Shown piece by piece: positions 1 through 14,054 of a stretch of 64,000 nucleotides of DNA (its first letter is position 1; each line of letters starts with the position of its first letter). The translations under genes and the position numbers were made by a program. Under the pieces are notes generated by a model that was not told the DNA's origin, did no database searches, and was given only the letters and a program-made list of their open reading frames with translations. This DNA is from Vespa crabro (taxonomy: Eukaryota; Arthropoda; Insecta; Hymenoptera; Vespidae): assembly GCF_910589235.1 (NCBI RefSeq), contig NC_060970.1, positions 1,329,001 to 1,393,000 on the forward strand, written 5' to 3'.

Positions 1-3000
1 AGAACCAATGCGAGTGTCGGATTTGAAAATATTCCTACTTGGCGATAGATAATTATTCGAGTTCCTCTCGATCAAATAAGATTTTCGGACCAGCAAACAT
101 TCCCACTTATCGAGGGGGAGTTGTGAGAGTATCGCTCGAGCAAATACTACCGTCGATCATAGAAATATTCCGACTAGGCGAGGGAAAGTTACGAAAGTTT
201 TTCTTGAACAAATGCGACTATCGGACTTGAAAGCAATGCGACTATTCGAGGGAAAGTTATAAAAGTGCCTCTCGAATCAATGCGATTGTCTTTCCTAGAA
301 AATTTCCGACTGGTCGAAAGAATGTTATAATAGTGCCACTCGAATAATTGCGACTTTCGGAGTTGAAAAAATTCCGACCAGTCGAGGGTTAAATGTACGA
401 GTGCGTCTCGAACGAATGCGACTGATAGATCTGGAAACATTCTTACTAGTCGAGGAAAAGTAATGAGAGTGCCACTCGAACTAATGCGAATGTCGGACTT
501 GGAAATATCCCGATTAGACGAGGGAAAGTTGTGCGAGTGACATTCGAACATATGCGACTGCCGATCTAGGAAATATATCCATTACTCGGGGGAACTTTGT
601 GCGAGTGTAACTTGACTCATAGAGTATGTCAAACATGAAATCATTCCGACTAGACGACGAAACGTTATTCGAATGAATTGTGAACTAAAGAGACTCTCGG
701 TATTGGAAATATTCCCCTTGGAGGAGGGCATAATATGCGAGTGCTTCATGAACTATTGCGGATTACGAACTCGGAAATATTTTGTCCTGTAGTGTGAAAT
801 TATGCGAGTACCTCAGGAACAAATTCGATTGTCAGACATAGAAATATTCCGACTAGTCGAATGTAAGTTAATCAAGTGCCTATTGAAACAATTCGAAAAT
901 CAACATTGGAAGTATTCCGAATAGTCGAGTGAAAGTTGTGCGAATGCCTATCGATCCATCTTGACTGTCGGACTTGGAAACATTCGGAATAGTCCACGGA
1001 AAGTTATGCTAGTGATGCTAGAAGCAATGCGACTGCCGGACTTGAAAATATCCGGACTAGTCTAGGAAATGTAATGCGAGGAACTTGTGATCCAATGCGA
1101 CTGTCTGAAATGAAAATATCCTGATTAGTTGCGGAAGAGTTATTTGAATTATTTGTGAACCAATTCGACTGACGGACTTAAAAATATTCCAATTAGTCGA
1201 GGGAAAGTCATGAGAGTTCCTCTCCAACTATTGCTACTGTCGTACTTGGAAATATTTCCACTGGTCAAGGGAAATTTATGCGAGTGCCTCTAGTACCAAA
1301 GCGACAGTCGCTCCTAGCAATGAATAGGCTTGTCGAAGGTAATTTGTGCGTGTTCCTCTCGGACCTTGCGAATGTCGCAATTAGAAATATTTCGTCTAGT
1401 TGTGAGAAAGTTAGGTGAGTGCTTATAGAATCAAGGCGAGTGTCGACCTGTAAATATACCGACAAGTCGAGAAAAAGTTGTACGAGTGCATCTTCAACCA
1501 ATGCAAATATCGAAATTGGAATTATCCAACTAGTCGAGGGAGAGTTATTCAAGAGCATCACCAACCAATGAGGCTGTAGCACTTAGACATATTCCCACTA
1601 GACGAAAGAAAGTTATACGAACGTGTCCATGTGACTGTCGGACCTAGAAATATTTCGTCTAGTCAAGAGAAAGTTATGCGATTGGGTTATGTTCCAATGC
1701 GAAACTTGGACTTAGAAGTGTTCAAACTAGCCAAGAGAAAGTAATGCGAATAACTCAAACCAATGCGACAATCAGACCTAGCATATTTTCGACTTGTCGA
1801 CGGAAAGTTTTGCATGCGCTGCACGATACAATGCTACTGTTGCACTTGGAAATATTCCGAGTAGTCGTGGAAAAGTTATACGTGTGCCATTTGAAACAAT
1901 GCGACTGCCGGGCTCGGAAATATTCCGCCTTGTCGAGGTTAAGTTATGCGAGTGTCTTGTGATCCATGCGGCGGTCGGACTTAGAAGTATTCCGACTGAA
2001 CGAGGAAAACTTATACGAGGTATTCTAAAACTAATGCGACGTTCGGAGTTGTAAATGTTACCATTATGCGGAGAATTATATGCGAGTACATTTCGAGCAA
2101 ATGCGGAATTGGAAATATACCGACACGTCGAGAGAAAGTTATACCAGTTATTTTGAATCAAAGCGAAGGTAGGTTTTGGAAATATTCCGACTTGAAGAGT
2201 GAAAATTATGCGAAGGTCTCATGACACTTTGCGATTTCCAGACCTGGAGATAATCCTACTAATCGATGGAAAGTTATGAGATTGCTTCTGGAACCAATGC
2301 GAATGACTGACTTGGAAATATTCCAACTTGTCGGGGAAAAGTTATGCAAGTGCCATTCGAACCAATGCGGCCGTCGGACTTGGAAATATATCGACTAGTA
2401 TAGTGAGAGTAGGTCGTACTCTGGACCTAAGGCTACTGTCGGAATTGCCTATATTTCGACTGGTGGAGGAAATATAATGGGAGTGCCGCGCAAACCAATG
2501 CGTCAATCTCTCTGGGAAATATTCCGACTAATCGGATGAAAAAATATGCAAGTGCCATATCGAGAATTGCGATAATCGGTCTTAGTAAAACACCGACTAT
2601 TCGAAGGAAAGTCATGCGAGTGATTTTTGAACCAATGCGATTTTCGGTCTTGGAAATTCAGCGACAAGTCGAAAGAAAGTTATGCGATTGACTTACAAAT
2701 CAATATGGCTGTCGGATTGGAATTATTCCGACTAGTCGAGGGATAATTATGCGAGTAACTTGGGAACCAATGCGACAGTCGGATTTGGAAATATTCCAAT
2801 TAGTCGGGGTAAAGTCCTGCGAGGGCTCTCGATCCAACGCGGCTACCAGAAATGGAAATATCCCAAATTGTGGAGGGCATGTTATGCGAGTGCATCTTGA
2901 TCTCATACGATTGTCATATTTAGGCAAATTTTTATTAGTCGAGGGCAAATTATGAGAGTTGCCTTCAACCAATGCGGCTGTCGGACTTGCAAATATGTCG

Positions 3001-6000
3001 ACTAGACGATTGAAAATTATGCAAGGGACTCCCGATACATTTGGACTGTCGGACTTGGAATTAACTCGACTAGTCGATAAAAAGTTATGCGATTGTCTCT
3101 TGGTCCAATGAGGCTGTCAGACTTGCATATAACCCAGCTAGTGGAGGAAATGTTATCCGTGTTTCTTTCGAATCATTTCGCCTGTCGAACTTGGAAATAT
3201 TAAGACTAGTCGAGCGAAAGATATGCAAGTCCTTCTCGAACCAATACGACCGTCGTACTTTGACATATTCTGAATAGTCAGGAGAAAGTTAGGTGAGAAT
3301 CTTGTCACCTTATGTGACTGTATGTCTTGAAAATATCCCGACTAGTCGAGGGTGAAATGTTTGATTCACTTGAGAGCAATGCGACTGTTGGACTAAAGAA
3401 TATTTCGACTAGTCAAGGGAAAGTCATGGGACCGCCTATTAAACCAATGCGACTTTCATTCTTGGAAGTATTCCGCTTAGTCGAGGGAATGATATGAGAG
3501 TATCCTTTTATCAATTAAGTTATTAAAGGGCCTCTCCAACATATGCGTTTGTCGGACTTGGAAATAATTCGACGAATTGAGCAAAAGTTCGGCTAGTGTC
3601 TCTCTTACCATTGCGACATTGAAACTAAAAAATATTAAAAATAGTCGATGGAAAGATTTGCGAGTGACACGTGATCCAATGCGTCTGTGGCACTTGGAAG
3701 TATAGCGAATGGACTAAAGTAACTCATACGAGTTCATTTCGAACCGATGGGACTATCGTATATAGAAACATTCCGACTAGTGGAGGAAGGGTTATGTGAG
3801 TGCCTCTAAAAAGAAACGAATGCAAGACAGAAATCGAATAAGTTAAAGGAAAGTTAAGCTAGTGCCTCCCGAACCAATGCGACCTGCCCTTAGAAATATT
3901 TCCACAAGTCTAGGGAAATATTTACGAGTGTTTCTCCAGCCAATGCAACTTTCGGACTGAGAATTATTCCGCCTTCTTGTGAGAAAGATACGTGAGAGAC
4001 ACTCGAACCACTGTGAAAGTCGCACTAGGAAATAATTAGATTAGACGAGAAAATGCTGTGCGATTATCTCTCGAAAAATGCGACTTCCGGTCTCGGAAAT
4101 ATTCCGACCAGTCGAGTGAATGTTATGCGTGTGCCGCTTGAACCAATGCAACTGTCAGAGTAAGAAATGTTCCGACAATCTAGGAGGATTTGAGCAAGTA
4201 CTTATCGCACCAATGCAAATATCGGTCTTGGAATTATGCCGACTAATGGAGGGAAAGTTGTGCGAGTACCTCTCGAACCAATGCAACTGTAGAACTTGGA
4301 AATATACCGACTAGTCAAGGGAACGTTACTAGAGTCCCTCTCGAAGCAAAACGACTGCAAGCCGTAGAAATAATTCTATTAAACGAAGGAAACTTATGTG
4401 AATGACTCTCCAACCAAAGCGACTGTCGTACCTAGAAATATGCCGACAAGTCAAGGAAAATTATGTGATTGCCCTTGGACGAATGCGACTTTCGTACTTG
4501 GAAATATTCCGAATAGTGGAGGGAAATCTATGTGAGAGCAGTTCGAACCAAAGATACTGTCCCACCTAGAAATGTTCCGAATAGTCGACGGCATTTGTCG
4601 AGTGTGCCACTCGAACTAGAAATATTTAGACTAGTCGACGGAAAGTTGTGCTAGTGCCTCTCGAACCAATGCGTCTGTTTGTCTTGGACATAAACTGAAT
4701 AGTCGAGCGGATGTTAGGTGAGTGTCATTAACCAATGCGACTTTCAGACTTGGAAGATCCCACTAATCGAGAGAAAAAGTATGCGAGCGGCTTGTGAACC
4801 AATGAGACTTTCGGACGAGGTATTATTCCGACAATTCGAGAGATAATTATACGAGTACCATTCAACACATTGCGACTGTCGGTCTTGGAAATATCCCTCT
4901 TGGTCGATCAAATGTTCGGCGAGTACCTCTCGATCTGATGTGACTGTTCTACCTAGAAACATTGCCATTAGTCGTGGGAATGATTTGTGAGATTCTCTCG
5001 CACCAGAGCGGCTGACGAAAAAGTTCCTTCTAGTCGAGGGAAATTTGAGCGAGTACCTCTTGAAACAATACGGCTGCCGGACTAAAAAATATCCGGCCTA
5101 GTTTAGGGAAAGTTGTCCGAGTGTCTCTGGAAGCATTGCGTCTGCCGGACTTTGAAATATTCGAACTAGTCGGGGGAAATTTATGCAAGTATCTCTCGAA
5201 TCAATGCAGCTGTCGGACTTTGACAAATTTTGAATTGTCGAGGGTAACTTTTGCGAGTGACTCTGGAACCAATGCAACTGTGGGGCTTGAAAATATTCCG
5301 ACAAGTTGAGAGAAAAGTATGCAAGTGTCACTTGAATCAATGCGACTGTCGTATTTGAAAATATTTCGACTACAGAATGAAAGTTATGCGAGTGTCACAC
5401 GAAACAGAGCGACAGACGGTCTTATTAATATTTCAACTAGCGGAAGGAATACTATGCGATTGTCTTGTGAGCTTTAGCGACTGTTGGATTTGGAAATATT
5501 TCGAATAGACTAGGGAAAATTATGCGAGTGACTTGTGAACAAGATCGTCTGTCGGAATTGAAAATATTCCCAATGGTCGAGGGAAAGGAATGCGAGTGCC
5601 TATCGAAGCCATGCGGCTGTCAGGCTTCGAAGTATTCCGACTAGTCCTGGCATAGTAATGCGTGTGCCTATCGAAACAATTCAGCCATCGTCCATGGAGT
5701 ATTTTGTTTAATCGATGGAAAATTATGAGAATAACTTTCGAATCCATATAGCTGTCTGACTTGGAAATTTCTCCAGTATTCGAACGAATGTAAAGCGAGT
5801 AACTTGTGAACCAATGCGACTGTCTGACATGAAAAGAACCCGACTAGACAAGAAATAGCTTTCCGAGTGCCTCTCGACATAATGCGACAGTAGGAATTGG
5901 AAATACCACGACAAGTTGTGGGATAGTTATTCGAGTACCCTCTAACCAATGAGTCGCCTTACTTTGAAATATTCCGATTAGTCGAGGGAAAGTCATGCGA

Positions 6001-9000
6001 GTGACTCTCGAAACAATGCGCTTGTTGGACTTAGAAATATTCCGTCTAGTCGAGTAAAAGTTATGCGTTTGCCTCTTGCAGCAATACGACTGACGGACTT
6101 GGAAATATTCCAACTATTCGAGGGAAAATTGTGCTAGTGACATTCAGCTCTTTGCAAATGTCGGACTTGGAAATAACCCGAGTAATCGATGGAAAGTTAT
6201 GTTATTGCTTTTGAAATGAATGCGAATGTCGGACTTAGAATTATTCCAACTTGTCGGGGGAAAGCTATGAGAGTTTCTCTCAAACTAATATGGCAACCGG
6301 AATTGAAGATATTCCAACAAATCGAGGGAGAGTTATGCGAGTGCCATTTGAACCAATGCGACTGTCGGACATGAAAATATACAGACAAGTCGAGGGAATA
6401 TTATACGCTTACCTCTCGATTCAATGCGGCTTTCGTACTTGGAAATATTCCGACTAGCCCAGCGAAACTTATGCGAGTGCCTTTAGAAACAATACGAATG
6501 TCAGCCTTAGAAGTATTCGGGCAAGTCGAGGAAAAGTTATGCTGGTGACTTGTGAACCAATGCGACTGTCGGGCTTGGAAATTTTACGACTAGTAGATCG
6601 AAAGTTATGCGATTGCAGCGCAACAAAGTTCGGCTGTCGGAATGGAAAAATTCCTACTGGCCGTGGTATAATTATGCGAGTAACTCTGGAACAATTGTGA
6701 TGGTCGGACTTGGAAATATCCCTACTAGTCGAGGAGAAGTTATGCGACTGCCTCTCGAATCAATACGACTGTCGGACTGAGAAATATTCTGGCTATTGGA
6801 GGGAAACTTATGACGGTGCCATTCAAACTAAGGCAACTGTAAGATTTGAAATGGTTTCTACTACTCGAGGGAGAGTTATGCGAAAAGATTGTGAACCAAT
6901 GCCAATGTCAGACTTGGTAATATTATGACTAGTCGAGGAAATAATATGCAAGTGCCTCTCAAACCAATACAGCTGTCGGTCTTGGAAATATACCGCCTAA
7001 TCATGGGAATATTATGCGAGTGTCATGTGAACCAAACCGACCGTAGGGCTTGGAAATATTCTGACGAGTCGGGGGAAGAAATGAAATTGCTTCTCGTACC
7101 AATGCGATATTAGGAATTGGAAATTTTCTGAATATTCTAGGGAAAGTTATGCGAATGCCTATCGAATCATCTCAGTAGTCGAACTTGGAAATATTCCTAC
7201 TAATCAGGTGAAAGCTATGCCAGTGCTACTCGAAATAAAGTGACTGTCGGAGTTAGTAATATTCAGAATAATCGAGGGAAAGTCATCCGAGATCCTCTCG
7301 AACAAATTCGCCTGCCGGAATTGAAAATATTGCAAGTGGTCAGGGGAAAAATATGTGAGTGTCTTTAGGACCAATGCGACTGTCGGACTTGGAAATATTC
7401 CGCGTTGACGGGTGAAAGTTATGCGAGTGCATCTGGAACCAAAGCGATAGTTAGACTCGGAAAAAATTTGTTTAGTCAAGGGAAAGATATGTGAGTGACT
7501 AGTGAGCTAATGTAAAAAACAGGCTTGGTAATAATAAAACTAGTCGAGGGAAAGTTATGCGATTGACTACAGAACCTATGCGGCTGTCAGACTTGGCAAT
7601 ATTCTGACCAGCCGATGGAAAGTTACATGGTTATCTATCGAACCAATGCGGCAGTCGGACTTTAAAATATTCCAACTAGTAAGGTGAAACTTTTGGGAGT
7701 GCTTCTCGATCCAATGAGACTGTCGTTCTTAGAACAAATCCGATTAGCCGAAGGGAGTTATGCGAGTCATTTCTGCACTAAAGCGACTGTCGGAACAGAA
7801 AATATTCCGAGTAGCCGAGAGAATGTCATGCAGAGCTTCTCTAACCAATGCAGCTGTCGGACTAGGAAATTATTCCGATTAGTCGAGGTACAGTTATGCG
7901 AGAGCTTTAAGAACAATTGCGACTGTCGGACTTATATATATTGCGACTAGTCGAAGGAAAATATTTAGTGAACTAATGCGAATTTCTGACTTGTAAATAT
8001 CCCGACTAGTCGAGAGAGAGTTATGGGATTCACTTGTGAATCAATGCGACTGTCGATATAGGAAATATTCCGATTAGTTATGGGAAAGTTATGCTTGTTC
8101 CTCTCGAAACAATGCCGCTGTCGGTATTGGAAATATACAGAAAATTTGAGAGAAAGTTTTATGTGTGAAGCTAGAACCAATGCGACCGACGTACTTGGAA
8201 AAATTCCGACTAGCCGGGGGAAGTTATGCAATTTTCTAGTGAACCAATGAGGCTAACGGACTTGGAAGTATCCCTACTCGTCGAGGGAGAATATTACGAT
8301 TGTCTTGTGATTCAATGCTAGTGTCGTGATTGGAAACAAATCGACTAGTCGAGGAAACGTTATGCGGATCACTTACGCACGAAAGCGAATGTCGGGATTG
8401 GAAATATTCTGAGAGATGGAGGGAAAGTAATGCGAGTGCCTCTTGAACAGATTCGGCTGTCGGACTTGGAAATATACCAACTAGTCGTGAGGAACTAATG
8501 CAAGTGCCTTTCGAACTAATGCGGGTGTTGGACATGGGTATATTTCGACTAGTCGTGAGAATGTTATGCGAGATACATTGGAAACAATGCGACGGTCGAA
8601 CTTGGATATATCCGGATTAGTCGAGATAAAGTTACGAGAGTGTTTCACGAACTAATGCTGTTGTCGGACTTGGAAACATTCTGACTAGACGAGCAAACGT
8701 CATTCGAGTGAATTGTGAACTAAAGCGACAGTCGTATTTGGGAACATTCCCACTTGTCGTTGGAATGTTATGCGATTGTCTCTTGAAACAATGTACCTAT
8801 CGGATTTGGAAATATTTCGACTAGTCGAGAAAAAATTATGCAAGAGATTCTAGAACTAACGCGACAGTCGCAATTGGAAACAACCCGTCTTGTCGTGGAA
8901 AGTTTTGCAAAGGACTCTAGAAACAATGCAACGGTCGGAGTTGGAAAAATCCCGACTAGTAGAAGGAAAGTTTTGCGATTGTTTCTAGAACTTATTCGAC

Positions 9001-10243
9001 GTTCGGACTAGGTAAAATTCAGACTAGTCGAGGGAAACTTATGCGAGTGCCACTCAAATCAATACGAATGTCGGACTTGAAACTATTCCGGCTAGTCGCA
9101 GGAAAGTTATGTGAGTAATACTAGTTCCACTGCGATGGTCGCACTTGTAAATATTCCGACTAGTTGAAGGAATGATATGCGAGTGATTCTATAACAAATG
9201 CGACCGTCGGAATTGATAATATTCCACCCAGTCGAGGGAAAGTTATGCGAGTGTCTTGTGAACCATCGCGGCTGTCGGACTTGGAAATAATTCGACTGAT
9301 CGAGGAAAACTTTTGCGAGTTATTTCAGAACTAATGCGATGTATAGAGATGAAAATGTTTCCATTATGCGGTTAACTATCGAACAGATGCAGTTATCGAA
9401 ATTGGAAATATTCCGAATAGTCGAGGGAAATTTGTGCGAGTTATTCTGAACAAATGCGGTGGTCGGTTTTGGAAATATTCCGATAAGTCGTGGGCAATTT
9501 TTCCAAGTGTTTCTCGAATCAATGCTGCAGTTGGACTCGGAAATATTAGCTTATTCTACCACTCCTACTTGTCGAAGGAGAGTTATGCGTGTGATTTTAA
9601 AACGAATTCGACGAACGTGCATGGAAAAATTACGAATAGTCGAGTGAAAGATATGCGTGTGTCTCTGGAACCAATACGATGTTCGGACTTGGAAATATAC
9701 CGACTAGTACAGAGAATGTTATGCGAGAGCATCTCGAACCAATGCATCTATCGGATTTGGATATATTCCGATTAGTCGTGGAAAATTTTTGCAAGTGATT
9801 CTTGAACCAACGGCACTTTCGTATCTAGAAATATCCCGACTAGTCGAACGAATTTTATACGAGTGCCTTTCGAACCAATGCTACTGTCGTGCGTGAACAT
9901 ATTCAGACTATTTGAGGGAAAGTTATGCGAGTTCCTTTCGAAACAATGTGGCTGTCGAACTTGGAAACATTGCGAATAGTCGAGTGAAACTTATGCGAGT
10001 GCCTCTCGAAAATATACGACTGCTGTACATGGAAATTCCCCAACTAGTCGAGAGAATGTTATGCGAGTACATCTCGAACCAATATGACAGTCGGACTAAG
10101 ATGTATTCCGACTATTCGACGGACAGTTAAGCGAATGCTACTCGAAAGGAAGTGACCGAAGGACTTGGAATGTCCCGATTTGTTGTGGCAAAGTCGTACG
10201 ATTGCATCATGATCCAAAGCGACTGTCGGACGAAAATATACCG
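1..10243. repeat. 68-bp tandem satellite array, left block (about 150 monomers)
   Basis: The stretch is a head-to-tail array of a 68-bp monomer; one measured unit near 5,985-6,052 is exactly 68 bp. Recurrent words in order are GACTGTCGGACTTGG, AAATATTCCGACTAGTCGAG, GGAAAGTTATGCGAG and TGCCTCTCGAACCAATGCG. Monomers are diverged from one another (many substitutions each, by eye) and carry small indels. The block begins before the window edge and ends where the R1-clade element starts. It is clearly less AT-rich than the DNA right of 32.7 kb. The many 60-130-codon open frames inside it are an effect of the repeat: 68 is not a multiple of 3, so a reading path shifts frame at each monomer and meets the TAG inside ACTAGT only about once in three monomers. 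No gene is supported here. Confidence 0.95.
10233..10243. repeat. Left copy of target-site duplication of the R1-clade element
   Basis: AAAATATACCG at 10,233-10,243 is repeated exactly at 16,108-16,118 on the other side of the element. Both copies sit at the satellite position that normally reads AAATATTCCG, so the array resumes in the same phase after the insertion. This fits target-primed reverse transcription with a duplication of about 11 bp. Confidence 0.6.
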
Positions 10244-10962
10244 ACTTTTATATTGTTTCGTCAGAAAGAAAAACTTTCATAGGCCCCCTGATACCTGTAC
10301 TCAGGGGAGTGTCGGATTCAACACACTGATAATACTTTCAGGTTCGGATCGACTACCGACTAAAAAATTTTCAGATCCTTATTAGTGACACGCTGAGGAG
10401 TGAGTGGGTGGGCGGGATCGCGCATAAGCGTATTATAAATTCGCCCAATATCCCTCCTCGGTAAGTCAGGTCGGTATTCGCCTTGCTCTCATTCATTCCA
10501 TTTCATTCATACCAATACGGCGCACTCGATAGGGACCCACGAGTTCCCGGAGACGCAATTACTTCCTAACTATATACATATTGGCCCAATCCCCACACCA
10601 TGGTGCTCTGAACAGGCACGTTCACGCCCGTATACACGCACTGTATGTATACACACACTCACACCAAGAGGGAAGCGACTAGTGAGCCAGGTACCGCCTG
10701 AGCCGCTCGGAGCCTTGCCCGAGGTGGCCGCATTGGAGCTACTCTCCTATGCGGCCTATCGTTTGCACCTCTGTTCACATAAACACCTGCACGCTCACTC
10801 ATACATCCATCTTCTACGTTCGTGCCCTGCGCCTCTCAGCGTCCTCCTTTGCTCGCGTGAACCGCCCAGCGAAGGTTTGGAAGGCCGCCCATCCCTCCGG
10901 GATAGTCAGGGAGACCAGGACGATCACGGGAAGGGTTAGTTGCCTTCAACACATCGCATCGA
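10244..10962 (-). other. 3' terminal region of the R1-clade element
   Basis: This 0.7-kb stretch lies between the end of ORF2 and the left target-site duplication. Short open frames on the plus strand here have no recognisable motif and are read antisense to the element, so I do not call them. The extreme 3' end on the minus strand is A/T-rich (AATATAAAA) and passes directly into satellite sequence. Confidence 0.6.
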
Positions 10963-11481
10963 TCAGCTCATTCCGAGCGGACCGTCCACCAGGGTGTGCT
11001 CCGCCGTATCCTCACTCTCTCCGCAGTGGAAACAACGTGGTGAGGGAATCTTCCTTATCTTATTTAAGTAAGCTGAGAAACAGCCATGGCCGGTCATCAG
11101 CTGTGTGGTGTCAAATGTCGTTCCAATCGAGAACGGCCTCCCAATACACTCAGCCATCCATTCGGCAATTGTCGCCCAATCCCACACTCTCGTTGCAGCA
11201 GGACCTCCTACAAGCCCAAGTTCCTCAGACCTCCACCCTTCTATTGTCCTCCTTATGGCAAGAGCACCCAATGCAGAATTAGTACACAAGGGAACAGTTT
11301 CCTCCACGTCTCTATCAGCCGCATAGTTCTCTGCCAGCCACGGTACCAGATTAGCGATAGAAATAATCCCCGCAACCATCATAGCCGCATGGAAGGAGAC
11401 CGTTCTATAGGCATAGCACACCCGGATGGCCATCTTCCTCAGGAGGCTCCGAACAGTCAGTCCGATACTCATGTCCGTCAC
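10963..11481 (-). pseudogene. ORF2 C-terminal zinc-finger region of the R1-clade element
   Basis: A 172-codon open frame follows the reverse transcriptase. It includes MTGHGCFSAYLNKI and the C-terminal motif CFHCGESEDTAEHTLVDG. R1- and Jockey-type ORF2 proteins end in C-x2-C-x8-H-x4-C; here the last Cys is Gly (VDG in place of V-x-C), so the finger is probably non-functional. The frame's start is set only by the upstream break, and the true protein is continuous with the reverse transcriptase. The region after it, down to 10,244, has no further coding signal. Confidence 0.8.
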
Positions 11482-11579
11482 GGCGGCGCGCCACTAATCC
11501 GAGACACTATAAAGGAGCACCGGGGAAATCAGGGAGATATAGAGATGTTGAGGATAAGGACCTCGAAGTGGGGCATGAA

Positions 11580-13146
11580 CTATATTCTTGAATATATCAT
11601 TATGCCTATGTATTTAACGCCGGATTGAATTTCAACGCCCACACCTCTAAGGCAAATCTTATGGCGGGACATTCCTGCGTTTGCAGAAAGCAGAGGCCGG
11701 GAAGGCCATGGCATCCAGCGCCTCTTTTTCGGCGCCACAATAAGACCCAATCCCTCGATCTCCACCACCAAAGCATTCAAGTCCTGCACAGCGTACATGA
11801 CTGCCTGAGTGAGGTCCCATCCCGATGACTGGAGGGCCGCGTCATCCGCATAGCAGACATCACGGGAACCACCTTCCGGGGTTCGGAAGACCCTTTCATA
11901 GGCAATATTCCACAAAGTAAGACCCAAAACATATCACAGTGGGACCCTAAAATACACCTGTCTTTCCTCGACGCGTACATGTCTGCTTGTATATGTTATG
12001 GCGCGATTGTCTAAATAACTCCTTATGGTGTTCACCAGGTTGCGTGGAAAGTTTATCCGCTACAACGCCGTAACAATGACGGCCCACGGCACGGAGTTAA
12101 AAGCGTTAGCGATATCTAGATTCACCAGGATAACCACTATCCCGTCTTGCGTCGATGTCTCTACAAATTTTTTAACATCGAGGACGGCATCTACAGTGGA
12201 TCTGCCCGTCCTAAGTTCATATAGTGATGGCGCAAATGTCCGTGTCTCCTCTAAGTAACTGTTGATCCGACCAACAACCACACGCTAAAATAGTTTGCCC
12301 TAATCGCCAAACACGCATATGGGTCTATATGATCCCGGTGAATACGAGGGCGCGTCACTTTACCTTTTGATCAGGACGAGCTTCGCTATCTCCCACGCTG
12401 TCGAGAATCTTCAAACCCCAAGCATGCGGAGAAGCACTGCGCCAACCTTTTCCCTCATTGTGTCGACGCAGCACGCACAACAACATCTGGTATCCCAACC
12501 AGTCCAGGAGTCTTCCTTCCATTTCCTTTCTTACCTGCAGCCAAGACCTCCTCCACAGAAATTGTCACCTCTGGGGATGCAGGTCCCTGCGGCTCATCAG
12601 TTCCCAGTCCTTCTGGAAATAGTTCAGAAAGGATTTTCTCCAGTATCTCATCCTCCAGGGTTTCAGTTACTGGTGAAACATAAGGCCTGAGTTTCCCCCA
12701 GAACAATTTGTAAGATCTGCCCAATGGATCATCCTCTATAGAGTGCAGCAGGTGCCTCCAGAACATCTTCTTAGCTTCCTTAATGGCCCTAGTCAGTGCC
12801 ATTCTTGCGTCCATTCGAGCGTCCAGGCACCGAACTATTCCGTTCATCTTCTTACTGTTTCCTGGATCTGGAAAGTTTCCTTACTTGGAAACTTGGTGGT
12901 CATCGCAAATGTCCTAAGGATCATAAATTCGTCCGACAACCAGTAGGTACATTTACTACCGCGGGTTTGTACCGTCACCCACGATGAGGCCATGTCGCAC
13001 GCATGTTTCTGTGTAGACTGTGCCCACTTCACAAGTTTGTCTGTACAGTCCGCACTGAACGCATTCTCCCCGCATATAATTCTACCCGTACGCTCTCCTG
13101 AAATGAGGGCGTCAATAAAGTAGTCCTTATACAGGGAGTTAACCAT
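11580..13146 (-). pseudogene. ORF2 reverse transcriptase domain of the R1-clade element, broken
   Basis: This segment continues ORF2. An N-terminal linker is visible at 12,844-13,146 (YWLSDEFMILR). A 130-codon frame at 12,455-12,847 carries AIKEAKKMFW, DDPLGRSYKLFWGKL and the fingers motif RKTPGLVGIPD, where PGPDGIP is usual. The piece at 12,060-12,281 has RTGRSTVDAV and VNLDIANAFNSVPW, holding the first catalytic Asp (motif A). The piece at 11,580-11,927 has the LLWNIAYERV-like block and CYADDAAL, the catalytic YADD box (motif C). The pieces lie in different frames with intervening stops. The order on the minus strand is that of a single R1-clade polymerase domain, decayed in place. Confidence 0.88.
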
Positions 13147-13149
13147 CCA

Positions 13150-13850
13150 ACGAGGGGGATTTTATGTTGTGGACGAGAATTTCGGACCCCTGTGGCCACG
13201 CGACTATAGCTAAATCTAACATATAGGTGGCCCAAGTGACTCAGCCTCTTCCACCCTCCAGTTCGAGAGGCGAAGGCCAGTAGCCGGTGTGAACCACATT
13301 AGATCTATAACGCTCGACCCCTGTGATCGTACGCACGTGGGACAGCCAACCTGGCACAGCGGAACCATGTTCATTCTGTTGGCCCAGACGCAGAGCATCA
13401 ATCCTCTACGGATACTCCTGCCTTCCGGGTTCCATCTGCTGAACCGGGCATTAAGGTCGCCAGCCAGCAGCCCTGGGAGAGCGGGGAATGTTCCTAAGAG
13501 ATCTTCGAGCTCATCAAGGAATCTACAAAACATGTTAATGTCCTCGCTGGGAGGAAATCAGACTGATACTACCAGCGAGTACAGACTTTTGACGGCTCCG
13601 AATAAATAGTCCAGACGCACCAGACTACAGGATCCTCCACATTCACTCACAAGCACCGCAGAGAGTGGTGTCCCTCCCAGGGATGAGAACTACCTCTCAT
13701 ACCTAGGAGGAACCCATCATGGCTCTACAATGAACGCAATCTTCTCTTGGTCTTCGCGTATGCGCTGTGCCAGCAAGCCCTGCGCGCGGCGTGCATGGTT
13801 TATGTTTATCTGTAGAACAGCAAAGGATTTTCTATGGACCCTCTGCTGCT
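13150..13850 (-). pseudogene. ORF2 endonuclease domain of the R1-clade element, broken
   Basis: The N-terminal endonuclease of ORF2 nicks the target DNA for target-primed reverse transcription. Near 13,790-13,845 the minus strand reads VLQININHARRAQGLL, the typical start of R1-clade ORF2. It continues to REDQEKIAFIVEP and then hits TGA near 13,720. After further stops, a 105-codon piece at 13,216-13,533 shows AGDLNARFSRWNP (the GD-x-N catalytic motif) and SSVIDLMWF followed by LSNWRV. The expected SDH motif after the NW-V block appears as SLGHLYV, so the catalytic Asp-His pair is lost. Frameshifts occur between pieces. The domain order and motif spacing make the assignment secure; the copy cannot be active. 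Confidence 0.85.
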
Positions 13851-14054
13851 TTTACACATATTGAGGTGCCCGGTTCACCTTATTCTACCTCCATGTATTC
13901 ATGCACTCCCCTCTTTTCGATTACTCTCACTGTCCTCGCTGCCGTTCTGTCCACGACCTTATGCGGGTCTTCCCAGATTGTCTCAGGGCAAACATATGGG
14001 TGGCTTCCCGAAAACTTTGTCTATCCATTTTCTAGGAGGCACTACCGTGCATTC

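Noticed and set aside
39..10130. Many 60-130-codon frames on both strands with similar peptides
   Set aside because: They arise from the 68-bp satellite period and its single palindromic stop; homologous frames are not conserved between monomers.
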